A stretch of DNA of 64,000 bases from Limnomonas spitsbergensis. Taxonomy: Eukaryota; Chlorophyta; Chlorophyceae; Chlamydomonadales. This document shows, one piece after another, positions 42,095 to 54,100 of the stretch. The DNA lies in contig JAYJMM010000116.1 in NCBI GenBank assembly GCA_037349105.1, forward strand, positions 1 to 64,000, read 5' to 3'. The notes beneath the pieces are model-generated. The model was not told where the DNA came from, searched no databases, and saw only the letters and a program-made list of their open reading frames with translations. Made by a program: the position numbers and the translations under genes. The number at the start of each line of letters is the position of its first letter. The stretch's first letter is position 1.

Positions 42095-43834
42095 GGCATT
42101 GGCATCGGCATGGCAATCGGGGTCGGAATCTGCATCGGAGCATCGGAGCATTGGGGCATCGGGGCATCGGGGAATGGGGGAATCGGGGCATCAAGGCATC
42201 GGGGCATTGGGGCATCGGGGCATCAGGGCATCAGGGCATTGGGGCATTGGGGCATCGGGGCATTGGGGCATCGGGGCATGGGGGCATGGGGGCATCGGAG
42301 CTCGGGGCATCGGGGCATCGGGGCATTGGGGCATCAGGGCATCAGGGCATGGGGGCATGGGGGCATGGGTTCATCAGGGCATCAAGGCATCGGGGCATCG
42401 GGGCATCAGGGCATCGGGGCATTGGGGCATCAGGACATCGAGGCATCGGGGCATCGGGGCATCAGGGCATGGGGGTATCGGGGCATCGGGGCATCGGGGC
42501 ATCGGGGCATCGGCATCGGCATCGGCATCGGCATCGGGGTCGGTATCGGTGCATCAGCATCGGCATAGTCATCGTCATCGTCATCGGCATGGGCTTTGGG
42601 GTGGGCATCTGGGCATCGGGGCATGGGAGCATCTGGGCATCTGGGTATCTGGGCATCTGGGCATCTGGGCATCTGGGCATCTGGGCATCTGGGCATCTGG
42701 GCATCTGGGCATCGGGGCATCTGGGCATCTGGGCATCTGGGCATCTGGGCATCTGGGCATCTGGGCATCTTGGCATCTGGGCATCTTGGCATCTGGGCAT
42801 CGGCATCGGCATCGGCATCGGCATCGGCATTGGCATCGGCGACGGCATCGGCATCGGCATCGGCATCGGCATCGGCATCGGCGTCGGCATCGGTATCGGC
42901 ATCATTATCAGCATCGGCATTGGCATCGGCATGGCAATCGGGGTCGGCATCTGCATCGGAGCATCGGAGCATCGGGGCATCGGGGCATCGGGGAATGGGG
43001 TAATCGGGGCATCAAGGCATCAGGGCATTGGGGCATCGGGGCATCAGGGCATCAGGGCATTGGGGCATCGGGGCATTGGGGCATGGTGGCATGGTGGCAT
43101 GGTGGCATGGGGGCATCGGAGCTCGGGGCATCGGGGCATCGGGGCATCGGGGCATCAGGGCATCAGGGCATGGGGGCATGGGGGCATGGGTGCATCAGGG
43201 CATCAAGGCATCGGGGCATCGGGGCATCAGGGCATCGGGGCATTGGGGCATCGGGACATCGGGGCATCTGGGCATCGGGGCATCAGGGCATGGGGGTATC
43301 GGGGCATCGGGGCATCGGGGCATCGGCATCGGCATCGGCATCGGAATCGGGGTCGGTATCTATCTTCAGCATCGGCATCGTCATCGGCATGGGCATTGGG
43401 GTGGGCATCTGGGCATCGGGGCATGGGAGCGTCTGGGCATCTGGGCATCTGGGCATCTGGGCATTGGGGCATCGGGGCATCGGGGCATCGGGGCATTGGG
43501 GCATGGTGACATGGGGGCATGGGGGCATCGTAGCTCGGGGCATGGGGGCATCGGGGCATCAGGGCAAGGGGGCATCAAGGCATCGGGGCATCGGGGTATT
43601 GGGGCATCGGGACATTGGGGCATCGGGGCATGGGGGCATGGGGGCATCGGCATCGGCATCGGGGTCGGCCTCGGTGCATCGGCATCGGCATAGTCATCGG
43701 CATGGGCATTGGGGTGGGCATCGGCATCTGGGCATCGGGGCATGGGAGCATCTGGGCATCGGTATCGGCATGGGCATGGGCATTGGCATGGGCATTGGCA
43801 TCGGGGCATTGGCATTGGCATCGAGGCATCGGGT

Positions 43835-43852
43835 CTATATCCTATGATATAG
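43835..43852. repeat. Small inverted repeat at the satellite edge
   Basis: CTATATC (43835-43841) and GATATAG (43846-43852) form a 7-bp palindrome around CTAT exactly where the GGCATC array stops. It may be chance or a junction scar. Confidence 0.5.
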
Positions 43853-44806
43853 CCGTACTGCCGTTGGTCCGTCTTGTAGGGATAAGGGCTACACAGCAGG
43901 GGGACTCTGCGACTGGTATATTTTGTCCCCCCCCCCAGTTAAGAAAGTTGAGGCCTATTCGCCTTTAAGGCTTAGGCTGTTCGTTGCAGCTATCTACTGG
44001 GCAATGGCGCTGCGCAAATTCATCTTTCTACTTGAGCCTATTCTCTGACACCTAGACTAAAAGATGGGAAACATTGCAGCACCTGAAGTCCTGTAGTTCA
44101 GTTTCAAGATACAAGAACCGCTACTTAATTCAAACAAATTCGAAACAAAAATGTATGCATCCATTGCCGGTTATTACTTATTTGCCTCAATGCACCTTTT
44201 GCACACATCTCTATTTGCCCCATGACCCTCAAATCCTAGCAGACACTACGCCACACATCCGACATGGCGACATGCCACACAGCAAGTGGGACTTGGTAAA
44301 GACAAGGGTAAAGCGGGCAAGCGGCATGCGTGAGGAACATGTGTGTGTAATAAGGCAGGGTGAGGGGTCAGACATCTTGGCCTTGCATCAAGAGGCCACC
44401 ATGAGCAGCAGCTCGCCAACCTGAGGGGCTATATATACAAATGCTAAAGAGAGAAAGAATGGACGAAACACCACTGGGGCGAAGATTGGAAAGGACAGCC
44501 GTTGAGCTGTAGCACCGTATAAGATTCCAAGGCTACGTGCACAGCTGTTCACTGGGCACACGCTAGGTGGACCACCTGCTGGTGCCGACGACGTGGCCCT
44601 GGCCCTAAGTCAGGGTTCAGTTGTTCTGTCAAAACCCTGCAACCGTGCTTAATTAAACGATTGACCGCCGCTTATCAAGACAGCGTAACAAACTTCAAGC
44701 CGTGATGAAAACCTGGATTGACAAACAAAGTGTTTGGATTGACCCATAACGAGGCGCGACATCATGAAGCAACCAGGAGCTGGCCTATAGAAGGTACAGG
44801 ACATCA
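43853..44806. other. Unique sequence between satellite and first exon
   Basis: About 950 bp of non-repetitive, more AT-rich DNA. I see a C11 run near 43927-43937 and a TATATATA stretch near 44430. The plus-strand open frame at 44074-44424 has no recognisable protein features. In the minus-strand model this is the region downstream of the stop codon; I did not find a clear TGTAA polyadenylation signal on the minus strand. Confidence 0.6.
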
Positions 44807-45167
44807 TCAAGCGGCCGGGAGCTTGCTAATAGGCGCCCACCGAACCGCCCCCAAGTCCACGTCGGCCCACGAGGCAAAGCGGTCGCCTTCACCGAACAAA
44901 ACGCGCAAACGCCAGTCGTCATTGCTGCTGTTGCTTCCAGCCCCAGCAGCCAACTTCCGGCCACGCCCCAAGCCACCAACGTTCCCAGCGCCACCTTTTC
45001 TGTTGCTGCTGCTTGCAGTAACAGCAGTGCGGAAGATGTGGTAGGAGCCAACAAAAAGCACGTGTGGGAGCGGGCCCTCGATGCTGCACTGCCCGGAGCT
45101 CAGGACGGGCTGCTCCGAGATCGCAACAACTGCCAGCTCTGCAGGGTCCATCATTGCGAGCCAGTAC
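44807..45167 (-). CDS. Terminal exon, hypothetical protein
   Basis: Open from a splice-like acceptor (GCGGCTCAG, then exon from 45167) to TGA at 44809-44807, about 120 codons. The first base completes an Arg codon begun in exon 45604-45785, giving EAREF-R-YWLAMMDPAEL across the junction. The first 55 residues (YWLAMMDPAELAVVAISEQP and on to VGSYHIFRTAV) look like a folded domain with alternating hydrophobic residues. A Ser/Gly-rich linker follows, then DDWRLRVLFGEGD and VRWAPISKLPAA at the C-terminus. No family recognised. An earlier donor within the Gly/Arg-rich part cannot be excluded. Confidence 0.5.
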
Positions 45168-48100
45168 CTGAGCCGCGCGGGGAGGTGGGCACAATCATTG
45201 TGTGGTGGTGCATCTTTATCTGCAGTTCAGCTGCTTGACCACTGACACCTGGGGGCTCATGCGTCAGCCGGTCTGGATTTGGTCCACATCAGCCTAGTTA
45301 TGGCGGCCCTTGCAGCCTGCAAAAAGAGGTGTTTTCAGCAATCAGCAGATCAACAGGCCAATAGGGACGCCCCTTCAGGCTACCAAGAAAAGGCTTAAAT
45401 GACAGGAGCCCTAATTTGCCTAGAAATGCAAGAGGAGACAAACTGGTCCGCTAGCCGGGTCCAAGCAATGTCAGCATCATGATCATACAGATGAGGCATA
45501 TCAGTCTATGCATATGAGACCTGTCACAAAAGCAAGAACTAGGGGGAAGGCCGACAGGGTTCCCAACGTGGCTTGACAGCCCACCAATCCATCCCGCACC
45601 CACCTGAACTCTCGTGCCTCGGATGATCCTCCATGTGGTGCGGCCCCAACACTGTGGAACATGGCCAGCAGCCACAGCCGCCCTGCAAAGTCCCGCCAGC
45701 CTGCAGAGTCAGGTAGACGGCCGCCCGCCGCAGCTGCTGAAGCTGCCCTTCCGCCGCTTGCAAGGGCTTGTGTCAGGTCCCACACCTGTCTCGAAGTAAG
45801 AGATGATTCTTGTTACGTCGGCTGGCTAACTACCGGCCTTACGGCCGGCTTACTACCGGCTGTGGCTTGTTGGAGCATCAGTATTCACTTGTGCAGCACG
45901 TGCCGTTGTGGCTCTCAGTCACGCTCGTACAATCACAGTCCTATGGTGGGCCCCATGCCCTAATCATGCCAGCCATGGAAAGGGCTCGAGGATTCAAGTT
46001 TCCAAAACTTGGAACTTAGCCCGTAGCCTGTAACTCACTGGAAATGCCCAGAGGAAGCTAAGAGGCCCTGACAGCATGCATACGTTTCATAAGTGGTTGG
46101 GCAATGAAGCCTAATTAGGCATGAAGGCATGGAGATTCGATTTCATTGCCCCTTCAAGCTGCAAACCAATCCGCCTGTGCAGCACATCCTACCACCCGGT
46201 GCAGCGACTGCCTCCGGCTGCCCAGTGTTGTAATTTAACATTTAGTATTCGTTCAGGGTGTAAAAGCCCTAAACCCTAAACCCTAAACCCTAAGCCCTAA
46301 ACACCTGTAAGTGTTGGTTTCTGTGGTTAAGGTGGTTTTGCATTCAGGACCCCCCCCAATAAATGTGGTTGCCCGATGTTGTGGTCAAGGGTTTAGGTCA
46401 ATTTAACATACCTGAGGGTGACCGCTGTTGTGGAAGAAGCGCGTGCCCGCGGGGAAGAAGGCAGGCAGGGAGTCGCGTGAGTAGCAGTGTACTGAGGACG
46501 ACAGAGACGAGAAGGAGGACGCACCAGTGCGTTGATGGTCGCCGCTGCTCGAGCGCGAAGGCACGCCCATGCTGAACATCTGTGTGGGTTGTGTGGGTCA
46601 GTGTATGTGTGTGGAGGGGGCGGGGCGGGGGATCAATGGATCGGAGGGCAAAGATGGGCTGTTCGGATGCGGTCGTGTCCATTTCGTATTTTCATTGCTC
46701 ACTACCCTTGGCAGGCCAATGGACAGCCTCCACTAGATAGATGGGAACTATGCATTGCTCTACCTACAGCCAATGGCCAAGCAGCCAGCCCCAAACAGCC
46801 GTCCTGCAACCGAATGATTGCGGAAGCAAACTGAAGTCAACAGTGTCTGAGCCACGCTGGTGTTTGTGTGACGCGGGACCCTGCCCCCATCCCCATCAGC
46901 CCGCCAGTGCTTCCATTCCCTCTGCCTTTTGCCTGGTGAGGCAAACCCGGGGAAATGCTGGCACAAGAAGCCGAATTCACCCCGTGTTAGACCCCCGCAA
47001 AACCATTTTCATGAGCAGCAGGGAGGCGCTTGCCTTGGTGCAAGGAAAGAACGTGTAGAATACCAGCAGGGTTGCCTGGTCGCCCAGGCTGGCCCGCCCG
47101 CCACTGCTGCCGCTGCCGCCTGCTGCCGTCACGAGCTTTGGCCATGACTGCTGCGGCAGCGCCCTGAGTGGCAGCACTGCCCAATTCTTCTCGCGCCCCG
47201 GCAGCCTTGGCCACATCTGCATGGCAGGTTCAGGTTCAGGGTTTCAGAAGAAAGAACCTGACAACCTCTACCGGTAGTGGCAGCACCATAGAATTCTTTT
47301 CGCACCCTAGCGGTACCGGCCATATCTGCACGGCGGGTGGAGGATTTAGGGTTTCAGGCATAACCCTGCACCATGTGTCTCTGTGTGGGGTAGCAGCATC
47401 GGATTATCAGCGGCTATTATTAGCGGCTACGCCTGCACGGCGGTGAAGTCTGTAAGTTTATCGTCTAGGTTCCGGCCTTATCTATGACTCTCTGAGCGGG
47501 AACACTACTAACCTCTTCTTGCACCTGGCAACCGCGGATAAGCCTAAATAGGAAGGCCCCTGGCAGCATTGTTGAAGCAGTCACGTAGAACACTGGCCCT
47601 GCGCATCATGAATTACGTGTGGTCTACGAACTGCCTGTATCCTGCCTTTGTATTGCTAGCCTGGTGTCCTTCTGTTTGCCTGCTACATGACACTCCTGGA
47701 CAGCCGTCCTCTGCTCTGCACTCCCCACCTGAAGCAGTGTTGCCCACCTGCCTTAAGACTCCTGAAATCCACCATGTTGACTGACAACTGCTCGACTGCT
47801 CCTCAAACATTGCTGGATTACCATTCGGTGGTTAAGCAATGTTTGCGGATCAGACAACTTATCAATTAATACTTGAGCACATTGGAAAGCTCCCAAGCGG
47901 TGTTTCTTTTGGAATTCATTGTGGGTTACCAGAAGGAGTGAACCTCTGGTAAAGAGAGAGGCGCAAGAGCCAAAATTTCCTACTCTTATTGATTTGCAGT
48001 CTTTTTTGTTACGGTGTGACTGAACCTCGGCTTCGCCGAATGAATTGTTTCGTCACCACTTTGTTTACAACTCGTAACCAGTAACCCCCAAAACGATCAC

Positions 48101-51100
48101 TGGTCCTCAGGACCTGCAGTGGCATTTCAGACTAAGGTGTCCAGCCAGGCAAACTCACCAAATTTACCGCAAATGTTAAGCCCAATTTACCGCCCATCTA
48201 CACCATTTCCAGTTGCCTTTTCAATTTCTTAGTTGCTTCAAGGCGACAAACCACCTAAAAAGATAAAAACTGCCCCCTGTCCCACACCTGCCGCTGCTGC
48301 AACCACTGCAGGATAAGTTTCCCATGAAAAGCATAAGCTGGTCCTGCATTCACAGACATTCCAGGTTCGCATTGCCATTCTCCTTGCTTGGTTGATCCTT
48401 GTTTCTCAGACCCCCTTCCCCCCCCCCACATTCACACCTGCCGCTGCTGCTGTAGCCACTGCATGATCAGCTTGCCATGGAAGAAGTGCCTCCCCTGCCT
48501 CCCCTGCACCGCATCCGCAGCGTCCGCCATGTCCACCTCAACTGTGGAATCATCCAGCAGTGCACGCCGCAGCCGATGCGCTGCGGCCGTGACCTCCTCC
48601 TCCGACATCTCAGCAGCGATGTTGCGGCCACTGATGTCCCAGCTGTCGACGTGGCCGCCTGGCTGTGCGGTGACAAACAGGTCGTCTGGCTGTCCGGCTG
48701 CCGCCACCACCCCCACCGCCACGTTCAACGATGCCGCAACGTCACGGTCATCATATCCGTCATAATCATCGGCATCAGCATCATCGACATCGTTAAGATG
48801 GGCAGGGTATACCCCAGCATCAGCATAATCGGCATCGGCATGATTGTCCAGGCCATCGTTGGCATAGGCAGAGTCGAAAATGTCTCCGATGCCGTCCCCG
48901 TTTTCATGGGCAGCGTTACCTCTGCCGGGCTGTAGCTGCTCTGCATCCTCATCAACATCCACAGCAGCTGCGCTTTCCATCTCCAGCTCCTCGGCACTGT
49001 AAGCCACCGCCGCTATCGCTGCTGCTGCCACGTCAACATCGTCCTGGTCCCGGAGTAGCTCCCGCTTCCGAGCAGCTCCCATCTGCTGACGGGCTGTGGA
49101 GCCCCGCTTTGTCGCCTCAGAGCGTCCCCCACCCCTCGCTGCTGCTGATGGTGTCGCTCCTCTTGTCCGCGCAGTTGAGGCCGCAGTGACCATTGATTTG
49201 GGAGGACGGTGGAAGAAGTGAACCTGCACCAACATCCACACTTCAGTCACAACTCTTAAGTCATGGATTGATTCATGAAATTTCTGAACCCAGATATAAA
49301 TTGGTTGACGAATTGGTTGACGAATGCCAAGTCTCTAATGATTAACACGCTACTCAATAAGGAAATGGCAGGACACTGTCCTTGGCAGTACACAACAGAA
49401 AAACAAACAAATGCCCCCCCCCCCCCTGCTCTGCAGCAGTACATATTAGTGCATCCCCCCCAGCTCTGCAGCAGTACATATTAGTGCATCCCCCCCTGCT
49501 CTGCAGCAGTACATATTAGCGCATCCCCCCCCCTGCTCTGCAGCAGTACATATTAGTGCATCCCCCCCCTGCTCTGCAGCAGTACATATTAGTGCATCCC
49601 CCCCTGCTCTGCAGCAGTACATATTAGTGCATCCCCCCCCTGCTCTGCAGCAGTACTGATAGTGCACATTTCCTGCCCCCCCCCGCTCTCTCCTACAGCA
49701 GAGCTCTCACCAGTGCCAGCTTCCCTAAGGACAGGTCCACCTCAGACAACGCGCTAAACTCGCAGCTGTGCCCCGCTAGGAACAAGCACTCGTGACCCGC
49801 AGCGGGATGGTCCGGGAACCTAGGGTGCTTGCGGGGGGGGGACGAACCACCAACATGGTCGCGACCACCCTCACCGCGCCCGCCGTCGCTGTCCCTGCCC
49901 CCTGGCCTGGCCCGCAGACCACCCGCCGCCCGGCGCTGCCGTCCCGCTGCTCCTGCTGCCGCCGCATGGCCGCCTTGTCGTTTACTGGCCACCCCACTGC
50001 GCGCTTCACGCAGCCGCTCCTCCCCGGCCGAGTAGTCATCCCCCTCTTTCATCTGCCCTCTTTCCGCCTGCATCCGCCTGCCCTGCTGCTGCCCCGCCAT
50101 GAACAGCTTTGTCGGGTCTGCAGCCAGTTCTGCCAGCCCCTGATGCAGCTCCAATCGGTCCGCAACCCGCTGAGACTGAACACCCAACTGGTTTGTGCGG
50201 GCAAGTGATGACATCTGGTGCTCATGCTGAGTGGTCAGAGCTGCAAGAAGGGAAGACATCTGCTGCTGCTGGCTCTGGGGCTTCACCTGAAAAGGAGGGA
50301 GGCAGGGTTAGGGTGCTTAAAAGGGTTTAAGAGCCTGAAACGCCTCTGTTTAGAATGTATTTTTAAATGCACAAAATAACAACACTGCTGTAATTTCGTT
50401 TTATTACAGAAGTGCTCACATCTCATACATTTCGGTGATGACATGGGAGGGCATCAGAATGGAGCACACCCCTAATGCTCAACAGGTATCAGCTTCATAA
50501 TTGGTGTCCTGCTACATTTTTTAAGATGTGCGGAATGCGTGAAAGAGGTGTGGAGTTTAAGGGTCCAGGGTCGAAAGGATAAAGTCTGAGAGGGCCGTGC
50601 GGTCTGGATTCATAGAACAGAGGCAACAAGACAAGTCCATCTATAGCAGCGCCAGGGACCACAGAGAAAGGGTCATCAGAGCAGACATCCCTGGACTGGT
50701 TCGGACATCATCCCTGGACTGGTTCGGACATCATCCCTGGACTGGTTCGGACATCATCCCTGGACTGGTTCGGACATCATCCCTGGACTGGTTTGGACAT
50801 CATCCCTGGACTGGTTCGGACATCATCCCTGGACTGATTCGGACATCATCCCTGGACTGGTTCGGACATCATCCCTGGACTGATTCGGACATCATCCCTG
50901 GACTGGTTCGGACATCATCCCTGGACTGGTTCGGACATCATCCCTGAACTGGTTCGGACATCATCCCTGGACTGGTTCGGACATCATCCCTGGACTGATT
51001 CGGACATCATCCCTGGTCTAATTCGGACATCATCCCTGGACTGGTTCGGACATCATCCCTGGACTGGTTCGGACATCATCCCTGGACTGGTTCGGACATC

Positions 51101-54100
51101 ATCCCTGGACTGGTTCGGACATCATCCCTGGACTGGTTCGGACATCATCCCTGGACTGGTTCGGACATCATCCCTGGACTGGTTCGGACATCATCCCTGG
51201 ACTGGTTCGGACAACATCCCTGGACTGGTTCGGACATCATCCCTGGACTGGTTCGGACATCATCCCTGGACTGGTTCGGACATCATCCCTGGACTGGTTC
51301 GGACATCATTCCTGGACTGGTTCGGACACTATTCCTGGACTGGTTCGGACATCATCCCTGGACTGGTTCGGACATCATCCCTGGACTGGTTCGGACATCA
51401 TCCCTGGACTGGTTCGGACATCATCCCTGGACTGGTTCGGACAACATCCCTGGACTGGTTCGGACATCATCCCTGGACTGGTTCGGACATCATCCCTGGA
51501 CTGGTTCGGACATCATCCCTGGACTGGTTCGGACATCATCCCTGGACTGGTTCGGACATCATCCCTGGACTGGTTCGGACATCATCCCTGGACTGGTTCG
51601 GACATCATCCCTAAACTGGTTCGGACATCATTCCTGGACTGGTTCGGACATCATCCCTGGACTGGTTCGGACATCATCCCTGGACTGGTTCGGACATCAT
51701 CCCTGGACTGGTTCGGACATCATCCCTGGACTGGTTCGGACATCATCCCTGGACTGGTTCGGACATCATCCCTGGACTGGTTCGGACATCATCCCTGGAC
51801 TGGTTCGGACATCATCCCTGGACTGGTTCGGACATCATTCCTGGACTGGTTCGGACATCATCCCTGGACAGGTTCGGACATCATCCCTGGACTGGTTCGG
51901 ACATCATCCCTGGACTGATTCGGACATCATCCCTGGTCTAATTCGGACATCATCCCTGGACTGGTTCGGACATCATCCCTGGACTGGTTCGGACATCATC
52001 CCTGGACTGGTTCGGACATCATCCCTGGACTGGTTCGGACATCATCCCTGGACTGGTTCGGACAACATCCCTGGACTGGTTCGGACATCATCCCTGGACT
52101 GGTTCGGACATCATCCCTGGACTGGTTCGGACATCATCCCTGGACTGGTTCGGACATCATCCCTGGACTGGTTCGGACATCATTCCTGGACTGGTTCGGA
52201 CATCATCCCTGGACTGGTTCGGACATCATCCCTGGACTGGTTCGGACATCATTCCTGGACTGGTTCGGACATCATCCCTGGACAGGTTCGGACATCATCC
52301 CTGGACTGGTTCGGACATCATCCCTGGACTGATTCGGACATCATCCCTGGTCTAATTCGGACATCATCCCTGGACTGGTTCGGACATCATCCCTGGACTG
52401 GTTCGGACATCATCCCTGGACTGGTTCGGACATCATCCCTGGACTGGTTCGGACATCATCCCTGGACTGGTTCGGACATCATCCCTGGACTGGTTCGGAC
52501 ATCATCCCTGGACTGGTTCGGACATCATCCCTGGACTGGTTCGGACATCATCCCTGGACTGGTTCGGACATCATCCCTGGACTGGTTCGGACATCATCCC
52601 TGGACTGGTTCGGACATCATCCCTGGACTGGTTCGGACATCATCCCTGGACTGGTTCGGACATCATCCCTGGACTGGTTCGGACATCATCCCTGGACTGG
52701 TTCGGACATCATCCCTGGACTGGTTCGGACATCATCCCTGGACTGGTTCGGACATCATCCCTGGACTGGTTTGGACATCATCCCTGGACTGGTTCGGACA
52801 TCATCCCTGGACTGGTTCGGACATCATTCCTGGACTGGTTCGGACATCATTCCTGGACTGGTTCGGACATCATCCCTGGACTGGTTCGGACATCATCCCT
52901 GGACTGGTTCGGACATCATCCCTGGACTGGTTCGGACATCATCCCTGGACTGGTTCGGACAACATCCCTGGACTGGTTCGGACATCATCCCTGGACTGGT
53001 TCGGACATCATCCCTGGACTGGTTCGGACATCATCCCTGGACTGGTTCGGACATCATCCCTGCACTGGTTCGGACATCATTCCTGGACTGATTCGGACAT
53101 CATCCCTGGACTGGTTCGGACATCATTCCTGGACTGATTCGGACATCATCCCTGGACTGGTTCGGACATCATCCCTGGACTGGTTCGGACATCATCCCTG
53201 GACTGGTTCGGACATCATCCCTGCACTGGTTCGGACATCATTCCTGGACTGATTCGGACATCATCCCTGGACTGGTTCGGACATCATTCCTGGACTGGTT
53301 CGGACATCATCCCTGGACTGGTTCGGACATCATCCCTGGACTGGTTCGGACATCATTCCTGGACTGGTTCGGACATCATCCCTGGACAGGTTCGGACATC
53401 ATCCCTGGACTGATTCGGACATCATCCCTGGACTGATTCGGACATCATCCCTGGTCTAATTCGGACATCATCCCTGGACTGGTTCGGACATCATCCCTGG
53501 ACTGGTTCGGACATCATCCCTGGACTGGTTCGGACATCATCCCTGGACTGGTTCGGACATCATCCCTGGACTGGTTCGGACATCATCCCTGGACTGGTTC
53601 GGACATCATCCCTGGACTGGTTCGGACATCATCCCTGGACTGGTTCGGACAACATCCCTGGACTGGTTCGGACATCATCCCTGGACTGGTTCGGACATCA
53701 TCCCTGGACTGGTTCGGACATCATCCCTAAACTGGTTCGGACATCATTCCTGGACTGGTTCGGACACTATTCCTGGACTGGTTCGGACATCATCCCTGGA
53801 CTGGTTCGGACATCATCCCTGGACTGGTTCGGACATCATCCCTGGACTGGTTCGGACATCATCCCTGGACTGGTTCGGACAACATCCCTGGACTGGTTCG
53901 GACATCATCCCTGGACTGGTTCGGACATCATCCCTGGACTGGTTCGGACATCATCCCTGGACTGGTTCGGACATCATCCCTGGACTGGTTCGGACATCAT
54001 CCCTGGACTGGTTCGGACATCATCCCTGGACTGGTTCGGACATCATCCCTAAACTGGTTCGGACATCATTCCTGGACTGGTTCGGACATCATCCCTGGAC

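Larger units (their letters stand above)
1..43834. repeat. Giant GGCATC-family satellite array, right-hand part
   Basis: Almost every base belongs to three related motifs read on the plus strand: the hexamer GGCATC and the octamers GGGGCATC and TGGGCATC, with scattered point variants (GGCATT, GGCACC, GGGGCATT, GGGGCATG, AGGGCATC). The motifs form modules in a repeated order: a hexamer tract, the anchor CATTATC followed by GGCATGGCAATCGGGGTCGG, a GGGGCATC block, a TGGGCATC block, a short hexamer block with GGCACC, then the anchor GGAATGGTAATCGGGGTCGG. CATTATC anchors recur about every 0.87-1.18 kb (near 101, 1156, 2201, 3128, 4301, 5276, 6201, 7152 and so on), so this is a higher-order satellite. 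Some units carry a second module with GAGCTCGGGG (near 2418, 6418, 9540, 14638, 22608, 31532). The array starts before base 1. No gene is called: all six frames stay open because the motifs contain no stop codon. Confidence 0.97.
45786..46411 (-). other. Predicted intron (626 bp) with telomere-like repeats
   Basis: Starts with a strong donor, CAG/GTATGTT, and ends GAGACAG. It holds the telomere-like motif at 46267-46301 and the palindrome at 45833-45848. No coding-like segment seen. Confidence 0.45.
46580..48437 (-). other. 1.86-kb intron or intergenic stretch
   Basis: Holds a GT-rich stretch (about 46580-46622), the four-copy decayed repeat at 47160-47545, and a partial copy of the neighbouring exon end at 48278-48336. 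Some minus-strand stretches, notably around 47020-47216, look weakly coding, but I could not connect them in phase to the flanking exons. Confidence 0.5.

Noticed and set aside
44074..44424. 116-aa plus-strand open frame
   Set aside because: AT-richer, no domain, no splice-compatible neighbours, and on the strand opposite to the exons nearby.
49446..49667. 73-aa Cys/Gly-rich minus-strand frame
   Set aside because: Translation of the 35-37-bp minisatellite only.
50597..50947. Plus-strand open frame running into the 23-bp satellite (DIIPGLVRTSSLDWFGHH repeats)
   Set aside because: The 23-bp unit is stop-free on the plus strand in all frames; the frame ends wherever a TGA/TAA variant occurs. 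No splice or start context.
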